Below, piece by piece: positions 26,667-36,205 of a stretch of DNA of 64,000 nt. The DNA lies in assembly GCA_963803295.1 (NCBI GenBank), contig CAWDMC010000022.1, forward strand, positions 558,001 through 622,000, written 5' to 3'. Source of the stretch: CAWDMC01 sp963803295 (GTDB lineage: Bacteria; Acidobacteriota; Terriglobia; UBA7540). A program made the translations under genes and the position numbers. Below the pieces are notes generated by a model. It searched no databases and was not told where the DNA came from. It saw only the letters and a program-made list of their open reading frames with translations. How positions within the stretch are numbered: the stretch's first letter is position 1; each line of letters begins with the position of its first letter.

Positions 26667-28799
26667 ATGCACAGACGACTGGCTTCTACCTGGATCGTAC
26701 TTTTCTGCCTTGCCTTCAGCTACGCCGTAGGGGCAGCCGCACGGGCTTCCGACGCCACCACACCGGGACTGCGCTTGATCCGCTTCAACGGCAGCCTTGG
26801 AGGTGCCTCAGGCAAGCCTCAGGCTGGAGTCGTGGGTCTCACGCTCTCGCTTTACAGCTTGCCTGATGGGGGATCACCGCTTTGGGTGGAATCGCAGCAA
26901 GTGCAACTTGACGAGTCCGGACACTATACCGTGATTCTCGGAGTCAACTCTGGCCTGCCGCTGGATCTCTTCACCAGCGGCAAGGCGCTGTGGCTGGGCG
27001 TCCAACCGCAGATCTCGGGGGCCGCCGAGCAGCCGCGCATCTTATTGGTCGCAGTACCTTACGCTTTGAAAGCCGCCGACGCCGACACACTTGGGGGCAA
27101 GCCCGCCTCTGATTTTGTCACCGTGGAGGACCTCTCGCTGCCAGCGTTGGCCGCTACGGAGGTGGCGGGGACGTCCTCGGGCACAATCGCGGCCAGCCAG
27201 AGTTCCTCCTCATCACCCTCCTTCGGGCGGTCGCATTTTCGCGGCAGGGTGACCGCCGACGGCAATGCGGTCGCTGGTCAGGTGGCAATCTATTCGGGAC
27301 CCCGTGCTCTGACCGAGGACGCGACTTTCGTAGACGTGAAAGGCAAGGTCGGTATTGGGACCACAACTCCGGCATTCGGTCTCGACTTGCTGAACGGCAC
27401 CAATGCCGGCCTGCAAGTGAAGTCGTCCAGCCGCTCGACCTCGGCGGTGCTGCGGATGACCACCGGTAATTCGCCGGGTTCAGGCACATCTAACGCGGAC
27501 GTGCAGTTTTACGATGGCACATCCCAAAGCTTCCGCCTTCTGGCGGCGTTGGGGAATACGCCAGCGACCCGGTACGGCGGGTTCATTGCGTACAAAGACC
27601 GCGATGGAAACAAGTTGCCCCTTGCTTTTCTGACATCCGATGTCAACAACATTCCCCAGACCGCCATATGGATCACGGGAGGGCAGGCAGCAGGAAAGTC
27701 CGGAAACGTGGGGATCGGGACCACTGCTCCGGCGGCCAAGCTGGAGGTGAACGGGACATCCAGGTTTGACAATAGCGTAACCGTGACGGGTTTGACCGCC
27801 GGCCATTGCGTTCAAGCCGGGGTTGGGGGCTTGCTGACTACGACGGCTTTGCCGTGCGGGAGCGGCGGGGGCGGTGGCGGCACGGTTACCGGAGTGACCG
27901 CCGGAACCGATCTTACCGGTGGAGGCACTGGCGGCGTCGTAACCCTGAATGTGGACACGGCCAAAGTCCCTCAATTAGGGACGGCAAATACTTTTGAGGC
28001 GGATCAGACCATAAACGCCGATCTAAACGTCATTTCGGGAGCAAGTTCAGCTACAGCCCTGAGCGTGCAGGCGACTGACTTAACCAGCACCAACACGGCC
28101 ATCAATGGACTGGCTAACGGCCAAGGCGGGACCGGCGTGATCGGGGAGGCCGACAACGGATCGGCTGCAATTGGGGTTTGGGGGATCAGTTCCACCGATA
28201 CCGGCGGCGTCGCGGGGGAATTCAGCGGAAACGTAAATGTGGTCGGCAACCTCTCGAAATCCAGCGGATCGTTCAAGATCGACGATCCTGTCGATCCCGC
28301 CAACAAATATCTCTATCATTCCTTTGTGGAATCCCCCGACATGTTGAACATCTACAACGGCAACGCCACTCTCGATCAGAACGGTGAAGCAGTGATCCAA
28401 CTACCAGGGTGGTTCGGCGCGCTGAACAAGGATTTTCGCTATCAGCTTACCTGCATCGGTGGTTTCGCCCCGGTCTATATCGCGGCCGAAATCAGCAATA
28501 ACCAGTTCAAAATCGCTGGTGGCAAGCCAGGTCTGAAGATATCGTGGATGGTGACTGGCGTACGGCAGGACGCGTGGGCCAACTCTCATCGCATTCCGGT
28601 GGAAGAAGCCAAGCCTGCGAACGAACGCGGATTCTACCTCCATCCGGAGCTCTATGGTGCTCCGCCACAGAGGCAAATCCAGTGGGCACACCATTCGGCA
28701 ATTATGAGGAAGTTGGCGCCCGGGTCGAGACATTCAGACGTCACAAGAAAGCGACTTGGGACAAATACCCGGCAGTGGCTTGCCGACGGTGCCCACTAA
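26667..28799 (+). CDS. large secreted surface protein with tail-fibre-like repeats
   Basis: About 710 residues from ATG 26667, which has AGGAGG just upstream (the frame is open from 26532). A signal peptide ends near GAAARASDA. An N-terminal ~150-residue beta domain (LRLIRFNGSLGGASGKPQ, PYALKAADADTLGG) is followed by low-complexity Ser and two VGIGTT-P units (VGIGTTTPAFGLDLLNG, VGIGTTAPAAKLEVNG), a pattern of tail-fibre-like or trimeric surface proteins. A Gly-rich hinge (SGGGGGG) precedes a C-terminal region with NKYLYHSFVESPDMLNIYNG, a block I recognise as recurring in large secreted proteins of Acidobacteria. No catalytic residues are evident. A fibrous cell-surface role is inferred. Confidence 0.7.
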   Translation: MHRRLASTWIVLFCLAFSYAVGAAARASDATTPGLRLIRFNGSLGGASGKPQAGVVGLTLSLYSLPDGGSPLWVESQQVQLDESGHYTVILGVNSGLPLDLFTSGKALWLGVQPQISGAAEQPRILLVAVPYALKAADADTLGGKPASDFVTVEDLSLPALAATEVAGTSSGTIAASQSSSSSPSFGRSHFRGRVTADGNAVAGQVAIYSGPRALTEDATFVDVKGKVGIGTTTPAFGLDLLNGTNAGLQVKSSSRSTSAVLRMTTGNSPGSGTSNADVQFYDGTSQSFRLLAALGNTPATRYGGFIAYKDRDGNKLPLAFLTSDVNNIPQTAIWITGGQAAGKSGNVGIGTTAPAAKLEVNGTSRFDNSVTVTGLTAGHCVQAGVGGLLTTTALPCGSGGGGGGTVTGVTAGTDLTGGGTGGVVTLNVDTAKVPQLGTANTFEADQTINADLNVISGASSATALSVQATDLTSTNTAINGLANGQGGTGVIGEADNGSAAIGVWGISSTDTGGVAGEFSGNVNVVGNLSKSSGSFKIDDPVDPANKYLYHSFVESPDMLNIYNGNATLDQNGEAVIQLPGWFGALNKDFRYQLTCIGGFAPVYIAAEISNNQFKIAGGKPGLKISWMVTGVRQDAWANSHRIPVEEAKPANERGFYLHPELYGAPPQRQIQWAHHSAIMRKLAPGSRHSDVTRKRLGTNTRQWLADGAH

Positions 28800-28845
28800 T
28801 GCGCGAGCCCCAGCCTGGCTTTCAGGCTGCAGGAAGCTACACGGC

Positions 28846-29559
28846 TCATGCGGACTGATCCGTTGGCCGTGATCGTGAGCCTGTCAAACCCTTTACCTCG
28901 CCCATCCGTGCCGCTCGTATCCCCGGCACCTCCACCGTGCGAACTCCGGGATTCTCGACCGCCTCAACCAGGGCGGTCAGCATTTGGGACAGGGTCACCA
29001 ACCCGAGCCGCTGGGCGCTGTTCCGCGTCGAGGGCAAGCGCTCCAGCAATGCATACAATGGGATCAGCGCGTACGGCCAGCGATGACCAGGCCCAAGAAT
29101 GTACCATGGCCGGAGAATCGTGGCAGGGACGGAGCTTTGATGGATCGCCCTCTCGACTTGCTCGCGCACAGTAATATAGGCATTCATTACTGGCGCCGGA
29201 TGGGCGACGCTGACATAAACCAGGTGCCGGACTTGAGCCTTCTCTGCCGCCTCGAGGCCGGCAAGCCCCGCGACCAAGTCCACTTCGCGAAATTGCCTGG
29301 CCTTTGCCGGACTCGGCTTGGGAATTCCTACAAGCTGGACAAGGGTGTCGGCAGGCGGCACCGCATCCGCAAACGAAGATGCGTCCAAAGCGTTCCCGAG
29401 AACTCCCTGACATCCCTTTGGGAGCTTGCCTTGGGAACCAGGGCGAACCAGGAGACGGACCTCGTGTCCGCGTCCCAGAAGTATTGGAAGCAGATGGCGG
29501 CCAAGGTAACCAGTGCCACCGGTGATGAAGATACTGTGCCTCCCGACGCCTCTCTCCAT
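28846..29559 (-). CDS. NAD(P)-binding epimerase/NmrA-like protein
   Basis: A 237-residue short-chain-dehydrogenase-like protein of the atypical/NmrA type. The Rossmann motif FITGGTGYLGRHL sits at residues ~10-22. It is followed by VRLLVRPGSQ and a later HLVYVSVAHPAPVMNAYITVREQVERAI, where the usual YxxxK is reduced to Y-x-x-x-R. This resembles complex I assembly factor NDUFA9-like and sugar-nucleotide-epimerase-like proteins. GGAGG precedes the ATG at 4 nt. It is convergent with the surface protein gene (46 bp) and divergent from nuoC. Its position next to the nuo block is suggestive, because NDUFA9-type proteins accompany complex I, but that link is inference. Confidence 0.8.
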   Translation of the reverse strand: MERGVGRHSIFITGGTGYLGRHLLPILLGRGHEVRLLVRPGSQGKLPKGCQGVLGNALDASSFADAVPPADTLVQLVGIPKPSPAKARQFREVDLVAGLAGLEAAEKAQVRHLVYVSVAHPAPVMNAYITVREQVERAIHQSSVPATILRPWYILGPGHRWPYALIPLYALLERLPSTRNSAQRLGLVTLSQMLTALVEAVENPGVRTVEVPGIRAARMGEVKGLTGSRSRPTDQSA

Positions 29560-29818
29560 TAAACCTCCATGATATCTTAGCCCGCCTGAAAAACACCGCT
29601 GCCTTCGCCCATTGCCAGGCGTGTTTCAGTTCAGCTAGAAGAATATACGCGCGGCTCGGCCGATCGGATCTTCGTCGCCGGCGAGAACTTGTGTCGAGGC
29701 GAGAGCTTGTTGACATAACGGGACCATATAAGTACGATACAGCCTTACTCAAGAGTGGAAGCATCTTCCGGTACTGGTGATAGAGATCTCGCAGGCCGTC
29801 AGGAGCCAGAATTCCTTC

Positions 29819-30442
29819 ATGGTCGACGATCCCAAATTGCCGAAGGAGCAAGAGCTACCCAAGCCCGCTGCCGCGGTTCCCTCCAAGCCCACAGTACCAA
29901 AAGCCCCGCCCCCGGCCGCGAAGCCGGTGGTCAAGCCGGAACCGTGGTCCAGCCCAATGACCGATAACCTCGAAAGAAGATTCCCGGGCGCCATTAGCGA
30001 CTGCTTGGTGTTCCGTAACCAAACATACTTCACCGTTGCCAAGGAATCCCTGCTGGACGTTGGGAGCTTCCTCAAGAGCGAGCTGGGCGGCGAGTATATC
30101 TTCTTGACCGATGAGACAGCGGTGGATTATCCCAAGCGGCCCCTGAGGTTTGAAATCGTCTACCAGCTCTATTCTTTCAAGCTAAATCAGCGCCTGCGTC
30201 TGAAAGTCATGGTTGGAGTTGATGAAAAAGTACCTTCCGTAGTCAGCCTGTGGGCAGCCGCCAACTGGTTGGAGCGCGAGGTGTACGATATGTTCGGCGT
30301 GCAGTACGAAGGACATCCAGATCTGAAGCGGATCTTGCTGCCCGACGATTGGACAGGGCATCCGTTGCGCAAAGACCACGATATCCTGAAGCAGGACGAC
30401 GCCTGGGTCCAGGCGAACCTGAACATCGAAAGCGGACAGTGA
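29819..30442 (+). CDS. nuoC: NADH-quinone oxidoreductase subunit C
   Basis: About 207 residues from the ATG at 29819; a GTG at 29777 would add 14. The first ~45 residues are a Lys/Pro/Ala-rich extension (PKPAAAVPSKP, PKAPPPAAKP) not found in typical NuoC. The rest is the 30-kDa subunit fold, with the family signature in WLEREVYDMFGVQYEGHPDLK and a GHPLRKDH end. NuoC contacts NuoD in the peripheral arm near the quinone site. It opens the plus-strand nuo cluster here; nuoA and nuoB, which usually precede it, are absent. AGGAG lies 13 nt upstream of the chosen start. Confidence 0.93.
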   Translation: MVDDPKLPKEQELPKPAAAVPSKPTVPKAPPPAAKPVVKPEPWSSPMTDNLERRFPGAISDCLVFRNQTYFTVAKESLLDVGSFLKSELGGEYIFLTDETAVDYPKRPLRFEIVYQLYSFKLNQRLRLKVMVGVDEKVPSVVSLWAAANWLEREVYDMFGVQYEGHPDLKRILLPDDWTGHPLRKDHDILKQDDAWVQANLNIESGQ

Positions 30443-30462
30443 AAACAACAGTGACGACTGAT

Positions 30463-30576
30463 AAGTGACGAGTGATGAGCTAGTGATTATTGACGAGCAG
30501 GGGGAAGGCTAATCTTGTCCATATCTCATCGGCCCCTTTGCCAGCTTGCTTGCTCGCCACTTGTCACTCGTCACTT
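30463..30576. repeat. 13-bp inverted repeat in nuoC-nuoD gap
   Basis: AAGTGACGAGTGA (30463-30475) recurs inverted as TCACTCGTCACTT (30564-30576), 88 bp apart. Around each arm the sequence is made of near-copies of GTGAC(A/G)AGTGA, so the arms extend imperfectly. The gap holds no gene. Such tandem-palindromic tracts resemble intergenic repeats of acidobacterial genomes. Confidence 0.6.
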
Positions 30577-30596
30577 GTCATTCACTTAGATTTGCT

Positions 30597-31709
30597 ATGC
30601 CGGAAGCCACCTTCCTCGACGCCAACGAACTCGTCATCAACATGGGGCCGCAGCATCCGGCCACGCACGGGGTTCTGCGGGTGAAACTGAAGCTGGACGG
30701 CGAGAAGGTGGTGGGGTCCGAGTGTGTGATCGGCTACTTGCACCGGGGCGTGGAGAAGATCGCCGAGAACCGCACTTACGTGCAGTTCGCTCCCTATACC
30801 GATCGCATGGACTACGTTGCCGCCGTCACCAACGGCATGGGCTACTGCGAGGCGGTGGAGAAGCTACTGGGCGCCGAAGTGCCGCCGCGGGCCCAGTACA
30901 CCCGCATGATCCTGGCAGAGTTGCAGCGCATTGCCAGTCATCTGCTCTGGCTCGGCACCCATGCGCTCGACCTTGGGGCCATGACGCCTGTGTTCTACAC
31001 CTTCCGCGAGCGCGAGGAGATCCTCAAAATCTTTGAAAACTATTGCGGGGCTCGGCTCACAACTCACGCTTTCCGCATCGGCGGTCTGCAGTACGATCTT
31101 TACGATGGCTTCGAAAAGCAAGTGCTGAAGTTTTGCGACACCCTTCCTGCCCATATCGGCGAATACGAGCAACTGCTCACCAGGAACCGTATTTGGATGG
31201 ATCGAACTCGAGGCGTGGGCGTACTCTCACGGGACGCTGCCATAGCGCTGGCCATCTCGGGTCCGGTGCTTCGCGGCTCGGGGGTCAAGTGGGATATTCG
31301 TAAGGCGCAGCCGTACGAAGCTTACGATCAGGTGGATTTCGACGTTCCCATAGGGCCGAACGGCGACACTTATGACCGGTACCTCGTCCGCATGGAGGAG
31401 ATGCGTCAATCGCTGCGGATCATCCGCCAGTCGGTGGATCGCATTGCGCCGGGGCCGATTATGGGTAAGGTGCCCAAGGTGATCAAGCCGCCGGTGGGCG
31501 AGGTTTATCACTCAATTGAGTCTCCCAAGGGCGAACTCGGGTACTTCGTGGTTAGCGATGGGACGTTGAATCCTTATCGTGTGCGGGTCCGGCCGCCCTC
31601 GTTCGTGAATCTTCAGGCATTTGACCTTATGGCTCGCGGCCACCTGGTAGCCGACGTCGTCGCCATCATCGGGACGATCGATATTGTGCTGGGCGAAGTT
31701 GACCGGTGA
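30597..31709 (+). CDS. nuoD: NADH-quinone oxidoreductase subunit D
   Basis: A 370-residue 49-kDa-type subunit. It starts at ATG 30597 (MPEATFLDANELVINMGPQHP); an earlier frame start would add an unlikely segment read through the intergenic repeat. GPQHPATHGVLR near residue 18 and a later DVPIGPNGDTYDRYLVRMEEM are typical NuoD segments; the C-terminus RPPSFVNLQAFDLMARGHLVADVVAIIGT is highly conserved and helps form the quinone pocket. NuoC and NuoD are separate proteins here, as in most non-enteric bacteria. No NuoE, F or G gene follows; nuoH is next. Confidence 0.95.
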   Translation: MPEATFLDANELVINMGPQHPATHGVLRVKLKLDGEKVVGSECVIGYLHRGVEKIAENRTYVQFAPYTDRMDYVAAVTNGMGYCEAVEKLLGAEVPPRAQYTRMILAELQRIASHLLWLGTHALDLGAMTPVFYTFREREEILKIFENYCGARLTTHAFRIGGLQYDLYDGFEKQVLKFCDTLPAHIGEYEQLLTRNRIWMDRTRGVGVLSRDAAIALAISGPVLRGSGVKWDIRKAQPYEAYDQVDFDVPIGPNGDTYDRYLVRMEEMRQSLRIIRQSVDRIAPGPIMGKVPKVIKPPVGEVYHSIESPKGELGYFVVSDGTLNPYRVRVRPPSFVNLQAFDLMARGHLVADVVAIIGTIDIVLGEVDR

Positions 31710-31718
31710 GCATTGCCA

Positions 31719-31764
31719 ATTGACGATGGCTAATAGTCGATTTCAGTGACTGGTAATCGTCAAT
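31719..31764. repeat. 9-bp inverted repeat in nuoD-nuoH gap
   Basis: ATTGACGAT (31719-31727) and ATCGTCAAT (31756-31764) form a perfect inverted repeat with a 28-nt loop. The motif core TGACGA resembles the repeat before nuoD. It fills most of the 74-bp gap ahead of nuoH. Confidence 0.5.
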
Positions 31765-31783
31765 CGCAGAATCATCCATTTCT

Positions 31784-32989
31784 ATGGCTGAAGAAGCCCT
31801 CAACTTGCTTCAGGCTCATCCGCTGATCACCGACACGATCAAGATCCTGATTGTGTTCATGGTGCTATCTGTGGTGATCATGTACCTCGTGTACCTGGAA
31901 CGTAAGATCCTGGCATTCATGCAGGCCAGAGTGGGACCGATGCGGGTAGGGCCGTGGGGCGTGCTGCAAGCAGTGGCTGATCCTATCAAGCTGATGCTCA
32001 AGGAAGACATCATACCGGCGGGCGCCGATAAGCCCATTTTCCTGATCGCCCCGGTCATCGGGGTCGCCGCCGCGCTCACAGCCTTCGTGGCCATCCCTTT
32101 CGCGCGTAATTTCTTCGTCACTGACCTGAACATCGGCATCCTGTTTATCCTGGCAGTCTCCTCGCTCGGCATCTACGGCATCATCCTGGGCGGATGGTCG
32201 TCCAACAGCCACTACCCTTTGCTCGGCGCGCTGCGGTCCTCGGCCCAACTGGTAAGCTACGAAGTCGCAGCCGGCATCGCCATTGTCGGCGTGATTCTGA
32301 TTTCAAACTCACTGAGCATGGTGGAGATTGTCGAGCGGCAACGGCACATGGGGGTGTGGAACGTGTTTCTGCAACCGCTGGGATTCTTCATTTACCTAGT
32401 GGCGTCAGTGGCCGAATCGAATCGCAATCCTTTCGATCTGCCGGAAGCAGAGTCGGAGCTAACCGCGGGGTTCCACACCGAGTACAGCGGATTCCGCTTT
32501 TCGCTGTTCTTCCTGGCTGAGTATGCTGCAATGCTATTGGTCTCGTGTATCGCCGTGACCCTTTTCTTCGGAGGCTGGCTGCGCCCCTTCGAGAGCGTCG
32601 GCTGGCTGAGCTTCCTCCAATATGCTCCGCCCGTGGCCTTGATCGGATTGGCAGCGGGGATCTTCTGGTTGGCGAGGCGGACGCCGCTCAAGGGCGAGAG
32701 CATCTTTTGGATTGTATTCGCGGCGATGCTGATCGTGCTGGCGTTGCTGCTGGCTTACCCGCCCGTGCTCACGGCAATCCAGGGAGTATTCTGGTTTTCG
32801 CTCAAGGTGCTCGCCTTCCTCTACGCCTTTATCTGGTATCGCGGCACTTTTCCGCGCTATCGCTATGACCAGCTCATGAACCTCGGGTGGCACTGGATGA
32901 TCCCGCTGGCGTTGGCGAACTTGGTTGGCACAGCACTGGTGCTTTATCTGGCAAGCCCACATCCGGCGGCGGCGGTCCCGCTGCCTTAG
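31784..32989 (+). CDS. nuoH: NADH-quinone oxidoreductase subunit H
   Basis: A 401-residue multi-helix membrane subunit that couples quinone binding to the proton-pumping arm. Conserved signatures are visible: YLERKILAFMQARVGPMRVGPWG at the first loop, LQAVADPIKLMLKED, then the conserved loop VAESNRNPFDLPEAESELTAGFHTEYSG in the middle and LLAEYAAMLL-type helix after it. The C-terminus has YRGTFPRYRYDQLMNLGW. Length is above the usual ~330-350; the excess is in added C-terminal membrane segments. nuoI, which normally follows nuoH, is missing. Confidence 0.95.
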   Translation: MAEEALNLLQAHPLITDTIKILIVFMVLSVVIMYLVYLERKILAFMQARVGPMRVGPWGVLQAVADPIKLMLKEDIIPAGADKPIFLIAPVIGVAAALTAFVAIPFARNFFVTDLNIGILFILAVSSLGIYGIILGGWSSNSHYPLLGALRSSAQLVSYEVAAGIAIVGVILISNSLSMVEIVERQRHMGVWNVFLQPLGFFIYLVASVAESNRNPFDLPEAESELTAGFHTEYSGFRFSLFFLAEYAAMLLVSCIAVTLFFGGWLRPFESVGWLSFLQYAPPVALIGLAAGIFWLARRTPLKGESIFWIVFAAMLIVLALLLAYPPVLTAIQGVFWFSLKVLAFLYAFIWYRGTFPRYRYDQLMNLGWHWMIPLALANLVGTALVLYLASPHPAAAVPLP

Positions 32990-33056
32990 TTCGGTTTAGT
33001 GCAGCCGCGAAAAGGTTTGCCGCAGAGCATGCAGGTTCAAGCTCGTACAGTGATTT

Positions 33057-33572
33057 ATGGAAATGCTCCCCAAGGTCGTCTTCACCATCCTCTCGGCCAT
33101 GATGCTGGGCTCGGCGATCCTGGTGATTACCCGGCGAAACGCCTTGCACAGCGTCATTTGGCTGATCGTAACCCTCTTCTCGGTAGGCGGCGTCTACTTG
33201 ATGCTGCATGCTGAGTTCCTGTTTGCGGTGCAGATCATCCTCTACGTCGGCGGCATCATGGTGTTGTTCCTGTTTGTGATCATGTTGGTGAACCTGGACG
33301 TGGCGGCCAAGCAGCGCCAGTTCGGGCGCCACTGGCAGATCGGCCTTGCCACCGTGCTAGTGCTGGCGGCGGAACTTTCTTACGGATTTTACAAGGGGCG
33401 CGCAGGATTTCCGCTGGCTAGCTCATGTTCACACCCGGGAGTCGCCGGCAATACTCAAGCCATCGGCCTCGCCCTCTACCGCGACTACATGCTGCCGGTG
33501 GAAATCGCCTCAGTGCTGTTGCTGGTGGCAATGGTGGGAGCGGTGATCATGGCAAAGAAGAAACTCGAATGA
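33057..33572 (+). CDS. nuoJ: NADH-quinone oxidoreductase subunit J
   Basis: A 171-residue membrane subunit with five predicted helices. Typical features are VIWLIVTLFSVGGVYLMLHAEFLFAVQIILYVGGIMVLFLFVIML, containing the conserved helix with a mid-membrane break, and a C-terminal helix after YRDYMLPVEIASVLLLVAMVGAV. It is translated from an ATG at 33057 in a 67-bp gap after nuoH. Its TGA overlaps the nuoK ATG (ATGA), so J and K are coupled. Confidence 0.94.
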   Translation: MEMLPKVVFTILSAMMLGSAILVITRRNALHSVIWLIVTLFSVGGVYLMLHAEFLFAVQIILYVGGIMVLFLFVIMLVNLDVAAKQRQFGRHWQIGLATVLVLAAELSYGFYKGRAGFPLASSCSHPGVAGNTQAIGLALYRDYMLPVEIASVLLLVAMVGAVIMAKKKLE

Positions 33573-33871
33573 TTCCAGTCCAATATTACCTATTCCTGGG
33601 GACGGCTCTATTCACCATCGGCGTGATCGGGGTGCTGACGCGCCGCAACATCATTATCATCCTGATGTCGATCGAGTTGATCCTGAACGCCGCCAACATA
33701 AACCTGGTGGCGTTTTCGCAGCTGTTTCATACGGTCGACGGTCAGGCCTTTGCGATCTTCGTCGTGACCGATGCCGCCGCCGAGGCTGCCGTCGGACTGG
33801 GCTTGATCATTGCCCTCTTCCGCAATAAAGAGACGGTCAACGCGGATGAGATTGATTTGCTGAAGTGGTAA
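33569..33871 (+). CDS. nuoK: NADH-quinone oxidoreductase subunit K
   Basis: A 100-residue, three-helix subunit, the normal length. It starts at ATG 33569 overlapping nuoJ; a longer in-frame start inside nuoJ is not needed. The conserved membrane Glu residues are in ILMSIELILNAANINLVAF and in AAAEAAVGLGLIIALFR. The C-terminus ETVNADEIDLLKW is usual. It belongs to the membrane arm between J and L. Confidence 0.96.
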   Translation: MIPVQYYLFLGTALFTIGVIGVLTRRNIIIILMSIELILNAANINLVAFSQLFHTVDGQAFAIFVVTDAAAEAAVGLGLIIALFRNKETVNADEIDLLKW

Positions 33872-33922
33872 AAACAAGAGCCAAAAGGCGAAGAAGCGTG
33901 CCACGGTCGAGTGCCCTTCAAG

Positions 33923-35983
<2,061 letters not shown>

Positions 35984-36144
35984 TGGAAGGGAAAGCAGTA
36001 GCGGGTAGCGCAAAGCTTGATTGCCAGGCTCACCGCTCCGCTGGTGCATTCCGTCATGCAACACAAGCAGTTACAAGGCATCACGCGGCGCGCTGAAGGT
36101 CGGACACAGCCGTACAGACAGCGCAGACTTTATCCTCTCAGCAG

Positions 36145-36181
36145 GTCTGCGGTTCGTTAGGGCCGGAGGAAAGCCGCAGAC
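36145..36181 (+). other. 8-bp perfect stem-loop before nuoM
   Basis: GTCTGCGG (36145-36152) pairs with CCGCAGAC (36174-36181) across a 21-nt loop, 25 bp before the nuoM start. It lies in the 222-bp gap between nuoL and nuoM, which otherwise holds no gene. It could shape the nuoM leader or be a repeat. No T-run follows, so a terminator is unlikely. Confidence 0.45.
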
Positions 36182-36205
36182 TGATAACTACAGTTGAGGT
36201 CAAAG

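Noticed and set aside
28964..29851. 295-codon minus-strand open frame
   Set aside because: Overlaps the epimerase-like gene in another frame and has low-complexity Arg/Ser/Pro composition.
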